Source: Clostridiales bacterium (GTDB taxonomy: Bacteria > Bacillota > Clostridia > Oscillospirales > Acutalibacteraceae). From it: a DNA stretch of 64,000 bases. The stretch lies in NCBI GenBank assembly GCA_022800315.1, contig JAAWQC010000008.1:1-64000 (forward strand), written 5' to 3'. The translations under genes and the position numbers were made by a program. Under the pieces are notes generated by a model that saw only the letters and a program-made list of their open reading frames with translations, was not told where the DNA came from and did no database searches. The stretch's first letter is position 1; each line of letters starts with the position of its first letter. This document shows positions 41,565 to 50,791 of this stretch, piece by piece.

Positions 41565-42077
41565 TTGTGGGCAGAAAAAATAGTGACCCTGTCTCTGGCG
41601 GCGGGAATTGCGGTGATGCTCCTGTTCATCCCCACCCTGCTGCAGGATCCGCGGATCGGGCGGCTGATGACGCTGGATCAGGCTTCGGCTGAAACGGAAA
41701 AGGGCGATGTGCTTGCCCAGATAAAAGAGGTTTTCGGCAAAGGTCCGACGGGGCAGAAGGACCGATATCGTATGGTTGTGGCGACTGTCAGCTATCGAAA
41801 CCCGGGGACCGAAACGGTGGTGTTGGACCTCACACGGTTTGCCATCCAATCGGAGGCTGTTCATACCGTAATTGATCCCGCCCTGTTGAGTTATTACAAC
41901 GACGAGGAAACATCGCTGTTCCTGCAGCTGGAACCGGACGAGGAAAAGCAGGTAAACCTGCCGTATGTGCTCACCGATTTCTTTTTTACAAAAGAGGGAT
42001 GGGCGCGTTTGGACCAACGGGACTTCGAAGTGGTGTATGCGTTGTATCCTGACGTTCGACTGCTGACCGAAGTGTAG
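41565..42077 (+). CDS. Membrane-anchored protein with DUF4352-like extracellular domain
   Basis: A 170-residue protein with an N-terminal hydrophobic helix (about 6-25) and an extracytoplasmic beta-rich domain (RYRMVVATVSYRNPGTETVV; LQLEPDEEKQVNLPYVL). The pattern resembles DUF4352/telokin-like immunoprotective extracellular domains. Start appears to be TTG 41565 after GAGAGGTGG; a GTG at 41583 would shorten the helix. Function unknown. Confidence 0.6.
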   Translation: MWAEKIVTLSLAAGIAVMLLFIPTLLQDPRIGRLMTLDQASAETEKGDVLAQIKEVFGKGPTGQKDRYRMVVATVSYRNPGTETVVLDLTRFAIQSEAVHTVIDPALLSYYNDEETSLFLQLEPDEEKQVNLPYVLTDFFFTKEGWARLDQRDFEVVYALYPDVRLLTEV

Positions 42078-42083
42078 ACGCGG

Positions 42084-42971
42084 CTATTCCACCCGCTCGT
42101 AGCTGGTTCCCCGGCTCACCGCGTCCAGCAGCAGCTCCTTTCCTCGTCGAAAGGTGAAACGGGCGGGGCAGGTGAGGGTTTCGCGGATGGAGCGGGTCAT
42201 GCCGCCGGCGTCGGGGGCCCGCAGGGTCTGGCCGTTCTCCGGCCTTGGCCGTATGGTCAGGCGCATGGCTCCCTGATGGATCACCAGCCGTCCGTCCTGC
42301 TCTTCCGCCTTGCCGCCCAGATAGGTGGCCAGCCGATATTCCCGGCCGCCGAGCCAGACCGAGGCGATGCAGCCGTCGAACCGGTAACGGGACAGGGGAA
42401 TCTCCGCCGCCGAGGCGAAAACGCAGCAGGGGCGGCCGCCGGGGGTGAGATCGTTGCACTGGACCCAGGTGTATCGGCGGGGAAAGGAGCGGCCCCAGTC
42501 CTTCTCGATATAGCCGGTGCCCCCATCCAGATCGAACCGCTCCCCATTCACCGTCAGGCTGCCGCCCAGGCGGTGGTACAGGCTGGTCAGGCCGTGATAG
42601 CATTCCAAAAAAGGAAGGGGGCCGAAGGGCCCCATGATATCGTATCGGGGCGGGGTCAGCCCTCCGTAGCGCACCGTGCCGGTGCAGCGGAGCCCCGGCA
42701 CGTCGATATTCACCCGGATGCCGTGTTCGGTGAAGACGCTGCCGCCCACCCGCACGGCCAGACGGTCCCGCGCCGCGTGGAAATCCATCTCGCCGTAATC
42801 CGCCTGCCAGGAACCGCCGTCGGTAATCACCTGGATAAAGGCGGAGGCGCCGCCGTCCCGGTCCCGGCTCATACCGGGTATCAGGGCGATGGTGCGGCCT
42901 TTGTTCCGATGCCGGAAATACCACCCCTCGAAAAAGGGTGCTTTGCCGTCGCTGCCGTGAAAATGAACCAT
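42084..42971 (-). CDS. Tocopherol cyclase-like (VTE1/AttH-CrtC superfamily) protein
   Basis: A 295-residue protein resembling bacterial tocopherol-cyclase-like proteins: FFEGWYFRHRN near the N-terminus, MGPFGPLPFLECYHG, the GTGYIEKDWGRSFPRRYTWV block and a GGREYRL C-terminal strand. Clostridia do not make tocopherol, so this is a fold assignment (lipocalin-like pair), perhaps acting on a lipid. GGAGG sits 4 nt before the ATG. It is monocistronic, convergent with the preceding gene. Confidence 0.8.
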   Translation of the reverse strand: MVHFHGSDGKAPFFEGWYFRHRNKGRTIALIPGMSRDRDGGASAFIQVITDGGSWQADYGEMDFHAARDRLAVRVGGSVFTEHGIRVNIDVPGLRCTGTVRYGGLTPPRYDIMGPFGPLPFLECYHGLTSLYHRLGGSLTVNGERFDLDGGTGYIEKDWGRSFPRRYTWVQCNDLTPGGRPCCVFASAAEIPLSRYRFDGCIASVWLGGREYRLATYLGGKAEEQDGRLVIHQGAMRLTIRPRPENGQTLRAPDAGGMTRSIRETLTCPARFTFRRGKELLLDAVSRGTSYERVE

Positions 42972-43088
42972 GGTACCTCCATCCTCTCCTACGCCGTTAT
43001 CAATGGCTAGTATGCCCCGTTTCCCGCGCTGTCAACGATTGAAATATGCAGGACGGCGTGCTATGATAAAAGGAAGATAAAGGAAAGG

Positions 43089-44219
43089 ATGAATCATCGC
43101 TCTATGGAACGTTCGACAGTATATTTCACCGATTTTCACGCCACTTTTGAGGAAAACCTGCTGCAGAAGCTGGCGCGGCTGGTCCGCGCCGCGGGCATCG
43201 AAACCATCGATTTTCAGAACCGGTTCGCCGCCATCAAGCTCCATTTCGGCGAACCGGGAAATCTGGCCTACCTGCGTCCCAATTACGCCAAGGTACTGGC
43301 CGACGTGGTGAAGTCCTGCGGGGGGCGTCCTTTCCTGACCGACTGCAACACCCTGTATGTCGGCCGGCGGAAAAACGCCCTCGACCATTTGGATGCCGCG
43401 TACGAGAACGGTTTCAACCCCTTCGCCACCGGCTGCCAGGTGATCGTCGGCGACGGTCTCAAAGGCACCGATGAGACGCTGGTGCCCATTGACGGGGAGT
43501 ATGTGAAGGAGGCAAAGATCGGCCGCGCCGTGATGGACGCCGATATCCTCATCACCCTCAATCACTTCAAGGTCCACGAGTGCACCGGCATCGGCGGCGC
43601 GCTGAAAAATATCGGCATGGGCTGCGGCTCCCGCGCGGGTAAAATGGAGATGCACTCCAGCGGCAAGCCCTATGTGGAACAGGAAACCTGCATCAGCTGC
43701 GGGGCCTGCCGCAAAAACTGCGCCCACAGCGCCATTTCCTTTGTGGAGAGAAAGGCGAAGATTGATCACGGAAAGTGCGTGGGCTGCGGCCGCTGTATCG
43801 GGGTGTGTCCGGTGGACGCGGTACAAGCAGCCCAGGACGAGGCCTTCGATATCGTCAACAAAAAGATTTCGGAATATACCCTGGCAGTGGTGAAGGATAA
43901 GCCCCATTTCCATGTCAGCCTGGTGGTGGATGTGTCCCCCTACTGTGACTGCCACGCCGAAAACGACGTACCCATCGTCCCCGACGTGGGCATGTTCGCC
44001 TCCTTCGACCCGGTGGCGCTGGATGTGGCCTGTGCCGACGCGGTCAACCGCCAGACCCCCTGCGAGGACGGCGCCCTGTCCCACGCTCTGTCCCGTGGGG
44101 CGGACGCGGGGGATTATTTCGCCGCCATCCATCCCGCCACCAACTGGCGGTCGGGTATCGACCACGCGGTAAAGCTGGGGCTGGGCAGCAGTGAATATGA
44201 GCTGATCGATATCGGATGA
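43089..44219 (+). CDS. DUF362 domain protein with 4Fe-4S ferredoxin motifs
   Basis: A 376-residue protein. An N-terminal DUF362 part (AAIKLHFGEPGNLAYLRP; ADILITLNHFKVHECTG, then GGALKNIGMG) is joined to two CxxCxxCxxxC clusters (CISCGACRKNC, CVGCGRCIGVC), followed by the DUF362 C-terminus (DVGMFASFDPVALDVACADA). These proteins are inferred to be iron-sulfur redox proteins of unknown substrate. Start is 43089, or 43104 if the AGGAAAGG upstream is read with longer spacing. Confidence 0.92.
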   Translation: MNHRSMERSTVYFTDFHATFEENLLQKLARLVRAAGIETIDFQNRFAAIKLHFGEPGNLAYLRPNYAKVLADVVKSCGGRPFLTDCNTLYVGRRKNALDHLDAAYENGFNPFATGCQVIVGDGLKGTDETLVPIDGEYVKEAKIGRAVMDADILITLNHFKVHECTGIGGALKNIGMGCGSRAGKMEMHSSGKPYVEQETCISCGACRKNCAHSAISFVERKAKIDHGKCVGCGRCIGVCPVDAVQAAQDEAFDIVNKKISEYTLAVVKDKPHFHVSLVVDVSPYCDCHAENDVPIVPDVGMFASFDPVALDVACADAVNRQTPCEDGALSHALSRGADAGDYFAAIHPATNWRSGIDHAVKLGLGSSEYELIDIG

Positions 44220-44258
44220 TCCTGCGGCCGGTATGGTCAGGACCTGCTTATTTTCCGC

Positions 44259-44332
44259 TTTCGGATGCATTTTGGATACCTTTCGGATGCAAAAAGGATA
44301 CGACCCGGTGTTACGATGCCATTAAGGGCATC
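44259..44332 (+). promoter_or_regulatory. Direct 22-bp repeats upstream of the lipoprotein-ABC operon
   Basis: Two 22-bp units (44259-44280 and 44281-44302) share TTTCGGATGCA and GGATAC at the same offsets. A dyad GATGCC (44315-44320)/GGCATC (44327-44332) follows, reusing the GATGC core. Spacing of two helical turns suggests a regulator array. A T-run ends at 44356. Confidence 0.5.
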
Positions 44333-44371
44333 GGCACGCCGGGCCGTATTTTTTTAGAGAGGGGTTTCTTC

Positions 44372-45748
44372 ATGAAACGCATCGCGCTGCTGTCGCTGAC
44401 GGCGGTCCTGCTGCTGTCGGGCTGCGCGGCTCCCGCCGGGGAGCCGGCGCCGGGAAACCAGGGGGGAAGTACCGGCCCGTCCGCCGGGACCGATTCCCCG
44501 TCCGGCCCGCTGACCTATTTTGAGACTTACAGCGGAGTGGGGACACGGGAGGGGTATTACTACCTCACTGAGGAGGTGAAGGAGGACGCAGACGGGAGGA
44601 ACTATCTCAGCCTGCTGTATCTGGATTACGCCACCCGGCAGGAGGTCTACCTGTGCAACAAGCCCGACTGCGCCCACGACAACGACCGGTGCAGCGCCTA
44701 TATCGCCGCCGAGATACCGGGCGACTGCTCCCTGCTGGCGTGGGAGGACAAACTGTACCTGTTCTGTTCCTCCTATACGGTGGGTATGAGCGTGGGAGAT
44801 GGGTATACGGGAAACGGCGTGACCTCCGCCGTTCCGCCCGCCCTGTACCGCCTGAACCGGGACGGCACGGGCCGGGAAAAGGTAGCGGAGCTGTCCTCCG
44901 GCCAGGTGTTCGGCTCCGCCGTCCTGCTGGCGAAAGGGCCGTACCTCTACGCCGCGGTGGAGACCCTGGTGAGTAAATCCTCCGACGACGGCGGGTTCGT
45001 CACCACCGAGGCCACCGACAGCACCCTGATGGAATTCGACAGCCGGTCAGGCGCGTCGCGTCAGGTGTGTTCCCTGAAAGAGCAGCGTGTGATCGGCGCA
45101 TACGACGACCGGCTGGTGATACTGCGCACCCTCTATCCCGTAGACCCCGACACCCTGCAGGACGACGACGAGGCTTATATGGAAAACCTGCGCAGCTCCA
45201 CCCAGCTGATCTTGCTGGCCGATCCGCGGACCGGCGGGGAAAAGGAAGTCCTGCGGGCCGGCTACGACGAGATAGGCAACCTCTGCCTGTGGGAGAACCG
45301 GGCCTATTACGGCGCGATGAAAAAGGGGGTGATCCGCTGGACCGATCTGGACACCGGGGAAGGGGGGATTCTGACCGATCAGCTCCCAGCGGGAAATCTG
45401 AACTACAGCACGGTGCACGACGGGAAAATCCGGGTGGAGTACTGGGAGGATAAGTACCTGAACGCGGCCCAGACCGGCTGCCGTTACGTGGATGTGAAAA
45501 CCGGCGCCATCACCGAGCTGTCCCTGACCACCACCAAGCCCCGGGAGTGGGTGAACGTGCTGTCCGACGCCGGGGAGGATTTCCTGATCGTGTCCGATTA
45601 TCTGGCGGAAGAGGAATACGTGGCCTGGGCGGGGGTCACACAGACGAATATCACGGGACGCCGGTACGCCCTCATCCGCAAGGAGGATTTTTGGAGCTCA
45701 AAAGCGCAGTACCGGGAGATACAGCCGGCGGAAAGGACGGGATCGTGA
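44372..45748 (+). CDS. Lipoprotein, beta-propeller-like
   Basis: A 458-residue lipoprotein. Signal peptide with lipobox LLLSGC (Cys at about 18), then a Gly/Ser/Pro spacer and a repeat-like domain in which short blocks recur (YYYLTEEV, YLYAAVETL, RAYYGAMKKG) and a CNKPDC pair is present, as in DUF5050-like propellers. ATG 44372 follows GAGAGGGG. The stop overlaps the ABC ATPase start by 1 nt (TGATG), so it is an operon partner, possibly a sensor or substrate-binding lipoprotein. Confidence 0.75.
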   Translation: MKRIALLSLTAVLLLSGCAAPAGEPAPGNQGGSTGPSAGTDSPSGPLTYFETYSGVGTREGYYYLTEEVKEDADGRNYLSLLYLDYATRQEVYLCNKPDCAHDNDRCSAYIAAEIPGDCSLLAWEDKLYLFCSSYTVGMSVGDGYTGNGVTSAVPPALYRLNRDGTGREKVAELSSGQVFGSAVLLAKGPYLYAAVETLVSKSSDDGGFVTTEATDSTLMEFDSRSGASRQVCSLKEQRVIGAYDDRLVILRTLYPVDPDTLQDDDEAYMENLRSSTQLILLADPRTGGEKEVLRAGYDEIGNLCLWENRAYYGAMKKGVIRWTDLDTGEGGILTDQLPAGNLNYSTVHDGKIRVEYWEDKYLNAAQTGCRYVDVKTGAITELSLTTTKPREWVNVLSDAGEDFLIVSDYLAEEEYVAWAGVTQTNITGRRYALIRKEDFWSSKAQYREIQPAERTGS

Positions 45749-46482
45749 TGCTGGAGGTACGGGAACTGACCAAAAGCTACCGGGGAAAACGGGCGCTGGA
45801 TGGGGTCAGCCTGACACTGGAGCGGGGGGTGTACGGCCTGCTGGGCCCCAACGGGGCAGGCAAATCCACCCTGATGAATCTGATAGCGGACAATCTGCGC
45901 CCCGACAGCGGGGAGATCCGATGGGACGGCCTCCCCATCGGGAAACTGGGGCGGGAATATCGGCGGCAGCTGTCCTATACCCCCCAGCAGCAGGGACTGT
46001 ACGCCGAGTTTACCGGCCGGCGGTTTCTGATGTATATGGCCGCACTCAGGGAGGTGCCGCGCCGGGCGCAGGCGGCGGCGGTGGAGCATGCCGCGGCCCA
46101 GGTCAACCTGTCCGACCAGCTGGATAAACGGCTGGGTGCCTATTCGGGGGGGATGAAGCAGCGCATCCTCATCGCCCAAGCGACGCTGGGCGATCCCCGT
46201 CTGCTGGTTTTTGACGAGCCTACCGCGGGCCTCGATCCTCTCGAGCGGGTGCGGGTACGCACCCTGATGGGCCGTCTGTCCTCCGAACGGGCGGTTCTGA
46301 TCGCCACCCACGTGGTATCTGACGTGCAGGACATCGCCGACGTGATTCTGGTGCTGAAGAAGGGCCGGCTGGTCGCTGCCGCGCCCCCGCTGGAGCTGAT
46401 CAGCCGATTTGCCCCCGGCGGCACGCTGGAGGAGGTCTATCTGCGGCTGTTCGGGGAGGAGCCCGCTCATGAAGAGGTGTAA
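45748..46482 (+). CDS. ABC transporter ATP-binding protein
   Basis: A 244-residue ATPase with Walker A GPNGAGKST, Q-loop, signature YSGGMKQR, Walker B LLVFDEPTAGLDP and H-loop ATHVV. The family resembles ATPases of ABC-2 type exporters. It overlaps the lipoprotein by 1 nt and the permease gene by 14 nt, so the three are one unit. Confidence 0.95.
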   Translation: MLEVRELTKSYRGKRALDGVSLTLERGVYGLLGPNGAGKSTLMNLIADNLRPDSGEIRWDGLPIGKLGREYRRQLSYTPQQQGLYAEFTGRRFLMYMAALREVPRRAQAAAVEHAAAQVNLSDQLDKRLGAYSGGMKQRILIAQATLGDPRLLVFDEPTAGLDPLERVRVRTLMGRLSSERAVLIATHVVSDVQDIADVILVLKKGRLVAAAPPLELISRFAPGGTLEEVYLRLFGEEPAHEEV

Positions 46483-48913
46483 AGGGGGAAGGCTCACCGC
46501 CGTCCGCCTGCTGCGTTTTGAACTGTATAAAATCGGGGGGCGGCGGGGCTTTCTGGTTTTTCTGGCGGCCATGCTGGGGGTCAACCTGTTCCTGCTGTGG
46601 TATACGGGCCGTCCGTCGGCGGGAGAGCCTGCGCCCGCCGCCTATCGCGCTCTGTCGGCCGATTTGCAGGGAAAGACGAAAGAACAGAAGCGCGCCCTGA
46701 TCGAAGAGGCGTACGAGCAGGCGGAAGCCTTCGCTCTGATTGCGGAGATAGAGACCGCGAGAGCGCAGGACACGAGGGAAGGGGACGCCCTCGCGGCCCG
46801 GCTGCTGTCCGAACAGCCGGACCTGTACGAGCGTTACCGCGAGAAATACGACGCGGGGGCGCGGCCACGCTATGCCGCCGACCTGACCGCCGAACGCCGG
46901 CTGCTGTCCGACATCCGCGGCGAGCTGATACGGTGTGAGGGGTATGACAGTTATCTGGACGGCATCGAACAGCGGGCGCGGCGGCTGTCCGGCGTGTCCA
47001 TCTTTGCCTCCGGCGACGGCGGGGAGTCCTTCTCCTCCCGCAACATCCGCCGCACGGCGGAGGATTATGCCGGAATGCGCGGGGTCACGCTGTCTTTCGA
47101 CGTGTCGAGGGGCTTTGAGGAGGTCACCGGTTTTCTTCCCACCGACGTGCTGGCGCTGCTGCTGCTGTTCGCCCTGTCGGCAGTGCTGATATTTGGGGAG
47201 AAGCAGCGGAACCTGTTCCTGCTGACACGCCCCACTGGGGGAGGACGGACCGCCGCCCTCGCGGCCAAGGTGCTGGCGATGGCGGTCAGCGCGGCCGGGG
47301 TGGTCCTGCTCCTGTACGGGAGCAGTCTTTTATATGAGGCGGCCGCGTCGGGGCTGGGCGATCTCGGCCGCAGCCTGCAGTCGGTAAGCGCCTTCTTCGG
47401 AAGCCCGCTGCGGATCAGCGCGGGGGAGTACCTGCTGCTCTATCTGGGGACCAAATGGGTTTCCTGCGCGGCGGCGGGGTTGCTCACACTGCTGGCGGCG
47501 GTGTTTTTTCGCCGTCCCGCGGCGGCTTTCGCCCTGCTGGCGGCGGTGTTCGGCTGTGGCTTCGCCCTGTCCGCCCTCATTCCCTCCTCCTCGGTCCTGG
47601 CGCCGTTGAAATACCTGAACCCGGCAGCGGCCCTGCAGGTCAATCAGCTGTACGGGCAGTATCTCAACCTCGCTGTTTTCGGACGTCCGGTAGGGCTGAT
47701 TCCTCTTTTCTTCCTGTTTCTGGCCCTGCTTATCGTGCTGCTGACGGCGGCGCTGTTCCTGACCTTCCACCGCCGTCGGGACTTTTCCGCGGGAGGGGGG
47801 AGGAGGCTGCCGATTTTCGGGCGGCGCGGGGTGAAAAAGACCAGCCACGGGACGGGGCTGTGGGCCCATGAGGGATATAAGCTGTTCATCCGAGGGCGTG
47901 CGCTGCTTTTCCTGCTGCTGTACGTGGGTCTGACCGTGCTGATTCTGCCCCGCTCGCCGGGCTATCTGCCGCCGGAGGAGATTCGATACCAGCGATATAT
48001 GGAGCGGCTGGCAGGGGAGCTCACGCCGGAAAAGGAACGGTTTCTGGAGGAGGAACAGCGGGCGATGGCGCAAGCGGAAGAGGGCTTGTCCGCCCTGCAG
48101 GAGCAGGTGGAGGAAGGCGAGCTGACCCAGTTGCAAGCTAGCCAGCTGGGGCAAGGCTGGCAGACCGTTCTGTCCCGCCGGCCCGCGCTTCTGCGGGCGC
48201 TGGAGCAGGCGGAACGCATCCGGGAGCGGCCCGGCATCCGGTTCGTGTATGAAACGGGGCTGACCCGGCTGGCGACCGGCGCGGGAAGCGCCGCGGCGGT
48301 CCTTCCCGCCCTGCTGTCCGCCGTGCTGTGCTTTTCCCCCCTGTTCGCGTCGGAATTTGCGTCGGGGGCCGAGCGGCTGCTGTTCACTACTCCGCGCGGG
48401 CGGCGGGATACCGCTGCCGTCAAGCTGAAGCTGTGCGCGCTGGTATCGCTGCCGCTGGGGGGCCTGCCCCTGGTTTCCCTCTGGTGGAGCAACCTTCTCA
48501 CCTATGGGTTATCCGACCTGTCGGTTCCCGCCGCCAGTCTGGAGGCCGTCCTGCCGGGCTGCGCCGGCCTTCCTGTATGGGTACCGTCAGGGGCTTTACC
48601 AGCGGCGCAGCTTCTGCTCAGTGTGTCCAATGTGCTGTGCGTATCGTTGGTAACAGGCGCCCTGTCCCTGCGGCTGCGGAACACCATCCTCACCCTGCTG
48701 GCGGGTGTACTGCTTTTCGGCGCGCCCGTACTGCTGGAGGCCATGGGCCTTTCCGCCGCCGGGTGGTTCAGCGTGCTTCCCGCTTTCAGGCTGGGGAGGG
48801 CGCTGGCCGGCGGCTTTCCCCTGACGGTGTTCGCGCTGTACGAGGGGGGCCTGCTGCTGGCCGGCGGGGTATCCATCGGATACGGCCTGCGTCGATTCCG
48901 CCCCGTGACATAA
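46469..48913 (+). CDS. Two-lobed ABC-2 type membrane protein
   Basis: An 814-residue permease. Each half has one first helix (about 27-46; about 468-485), a long polar segment (about 47-205; 486-600) and a block of five helices. The second half begins YKLFIRGRALLFLLLYVG, parallel to the first half's FELYKIGGRRGFLVFLAAML, so it looks like a fused tandem duplication. ATG 46469 has GGGGAGGAG upstream. With the ATPase it probably forms an exporter or membrane-lipid remodelling complex. Confidence 0.8.
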   Translation: MKRCKGGRLTAVRLLRFELYKIGGRRGFLVFLAAMLGVNLFLLWYTGRPSAGEPAPAAYRALSADLQGKTKEQKRALIEEAYEQAEAFALIAEIETARAQDTREGDALAARLLSEQPDLYERYREKYDAGARPRYAADLTAERRLLSDIRGELIRCEGYDSYLDGIEQRARRLSGVSIFASGDGGESFSSRNIRRTAEDYAGMRGVTLSFDVSRGFEEVTGFLPTDVLALLLLFALSAVLIFGEKQRNLFLLTRPTGGGRTAALAAKVLAMAVSAAGVVLLLYGSSLLYEAAASGLGDLGRSLQSVSAFFGSPLRISAGEYLLLYLGTKWVSCAAAGLLTLLAAVFFRRPAAAFALLAAVFGCGFALSALIPSSSVLAPLKYLNPAAALQVNQLYGQYLNLAVFGRPVGLIPLFFLFLALLIVLLTAALFLTFHRRRDFSAGGGRRLPIFGRRGVKKTSHGTGLWAHEGYKLFIRGRALLFLLLYVGLTVLILPRSPGYLPPEEIRYQRYMERLAGELTPEKERFLEEEQRAMAQAEEGLSALQEQVEEGELTQLQASQLGQGWQTVLSRRPALLRALEQAERIRERPGIRFVYETGLTRLATGAGSAAAVLPALLSAVLCFSPLFASEFASGAERLLFTTPRGRRDTAAVKLKLCALVSLPLGGLPLVSLWWSNLLTYGLSDLSVPAASLEAVLPGCAGLPVWVPSGALPAAQLLLSVSNVLCVSLVTGALSLRLRNTILTLLAGVLLFGAPVLLEAMGLSAAGWFSVLPAFRLGRALAGGFPLTVFALYEGGLLLAGGVSIGYGLRRFRPVT

Positions 48914-48946
48914 AAAAGCCGCCGGTCACTGACCGGCGGCTTTTTC
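48912..48946. terminator. Bidirectional terminator
   Basis: AAAAAAGCCGCCGGTC pairs with GACCGGCGGCTTTTT between the convergent permease and exporter genes. Confidence 0.93.
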
Positions 48947-48958
48947 CGCGCCTGAAGG

Positions 48959-50791
48959 CTACGCCAGTTCGAACTGGCCGGTATAGAGCTGGTAATACCG
49001 GCCCTTTTCGGCCACCAGCTCGTCGTGGCTGCCCCGCTCGATGACGGTGCCGTTCTCCAGTACGATGATCGCCTTGGCCTCCCGCACGGTGGACAGGCGA
49101 TGGGCGATGACGAAGACGGTCCGGTTCTCCATCAGCCGGTCCATGCCCTGTTCGATGAGTTTTTCGGTATGGGTGTCCACCGAGCTGGTGGCCTCGTCCA
49201 GAATGAGCACCGGCGGGTCGGCGGCGGCCGCCCGGGCGATAGCCAGCAGCTGCCGCTGCCCCTGGCTCAGGTTGGAGCCGTCGCCGGTCAGGAGGGTGCG
49301 GTATCCGTCGGGAAGCCGGCGGATGAAGGAATCCGCCCCCGCCAGCCGCGCCGCCTCCCGTATCTGTTCATCGGTGGCCTCCGGATTGCCGTACCGGATG
49401 TTGTCTGCGATGGTGCCGGTGAACAGATGGGTGTCCTGCAGCACCACTCCCAGCGACCGGCGCAGATCGTCCTTGCGGATATCCCGCACGTCGATGCCAT
49501 CGTAGGTGATCGTTCCCCCATCCACATCGTAAAAGCGGTTGATGAGGTTGGTGATGGTGGTCTTGCCCGCGCCGGTGGAGCCGACAAAGGCAATCTTCTG
49601 TCCCGGTTTGGCGTACAGGCTGATGTCGTTCAGAATCACCCGCCCGGGCGTGTATCCGAAGGTGACATGGTCGAAGCGCACGTCCCCCCGCAGAGGAATT
49701 TCCTCCGCCCTGCCGCCGGGCAGGGGGAGGCTCCACGCCCAATGCTTCAGACCGTCCGGCCCGGTGGTCCTCCTCAGGGTCACGTCGCCGCTGTCGGCCT
49801 CGGGCGCCTCGTCCAGCACCTCGAAGATGCGCTCCGCGCCGGACAGGGCGGCGAGGATGAAGTTGATCTGCTGGGAGAACTGGTTGACCGGCATGGCGGT
49901 CTGTCGCACGTACACGAGGTAGGGAGCCAGGCTGCCCAGGTCGATCATACCTGCGATGGCAAAAAAGCCGCCGATGCAGGCGCACAGGGCGTAGTTGAAA
50001 TAGGACAGGCTGACCACCACCGGCACCATGAAGCCCGAGTAGGTCAGGGCCTGGGTGGCCGCGCCCCGCAGGTCGTCGTTGCGCCTGCAGAACTCCTCGT
50101 AATCGGCGTCCTCGTGGTTGAATACCTTGACCACCTTCTGCCCCTCCACCATCTCCTCGATAAAGCCGTTGAGCCGCCCCATGTTTTTCTGCTGGCGGCT
50201 GAAGCCGGCGTGGCTGCGCTTGCTGCTGAAGCGCAGGAAGAGGAACATGCCCACGAAGGACAGCACCACAATCAGGGACAGGGCGGCGTTGAGGATGAAC
50301 AGCACCAGGAAGGTGCCCGTAATCATCACAAAGCTCTGGATCAGTACGGTGAAGCTGTTGTTCAGCATGTCGGCGATGGTGTCGATGTCGTTGGTGAACC
50401 GGCTCATCAGCTCGCCGTGAGTGCGGGTATCGAAGAAGCGCAGAGGCAGGGACTGCACCCGGGAAAAGAGGGTGTCCCGCAGCTCCGCCACCACCTGCTG
50501 GGCCACCCTGACCATGCCCTGGGTGTAGCCGTAGGTGGCCGCTGCCCCCAGCAGGTACATGCCGCCCATGAACAGCAGGGTGCGTATCAGGCCGGGGATA
50601 TCCCCCGGCAGGATGTAGTCGTTGATCACCGGCTTGAGCAGGTAGGTGCCGTAGATGTTGGCCCCGGCGCTGACTACCACCAGCAGGGCGATGCCGGTGA
50701 GGGCGGGGGTATGCTTTTTCAGCAGGAGGGTGAGACGCAGCAGGGTGCCTTTCAAATCTTTGGGTTTTTCGTGTTTCATTGCGCGAGGCAT
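48959..50791 (-). CDS. ABC exporter half-transporter (catalytic site intact)
   Basis: A 610-residue fused membrane-ATPase protein: six-helix type 1 exporter domain (about 1-330), then the nucleotide domain with Walker A GSTGAGKTT, signature LSQGQRQL, Walker B VLILDEATSSVD with the catalytic Glu, and H-loop AHRLS. A 40-residue insertion precedes the nucleotide domain. The ATG at 50791 has GGGAG 10 nt upstream; an alternative ATG at 50779 forms an ATGA overlap with the upstream gene. It forms a heterodimer with that gene's product. Confidence 0.93.
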   Translation of the reverse strand: MPRAMKHEKPKDLKGTLLRLTLLLKKHTPALTGIALLVVVSAGANIYGTYLLKPVINDYILPGDIPGLIRTLLFMGGMYLLGAAATYGYTQGMVRVAQQVVAELRDTLFSRVQSLPLRFFDTRTHGELMSRFTNDIDTIADMLNNSFTVLIQSFVMITGTFLVLFILNAALSLIVVLSFVGMFLFLRFSSKRSHAGFSRQQKNMGRLNGFIEEMVEGQKVVKVFNHEDADYEEFCRRNDDLRGAATQALTYSGFMVPVVVSLSYFNYALCACIGGFFAIAGMIDLGSLAPYLVYVRQTAMPVNQFSQQINFILAALSGAERIFEVLDEAPEADSGDVTLRRTTGPDGLKHWAWSLPLPGGRAEEIPLRGDVRFDHVTFGYTPGRVILNDISLYAKPGQKIAFVGSTGAGKTTITNLINRFYDVDGGTITYDGIDVRDIRKDDLRRSLGVVLQDTHLFTGTIADNIRYGNPEATDEQIREAARLAGADSFIRRLPDGYRTLLTGDGSNLSQGQRQLLAIARAAAADPPVLILDEATSSVDTHTEKLIEQGMDRLMENRTVFVIAHRLSTVREAKAIIVLENGTVIERGSHDELVAEKGRYYQLYTGQFELA

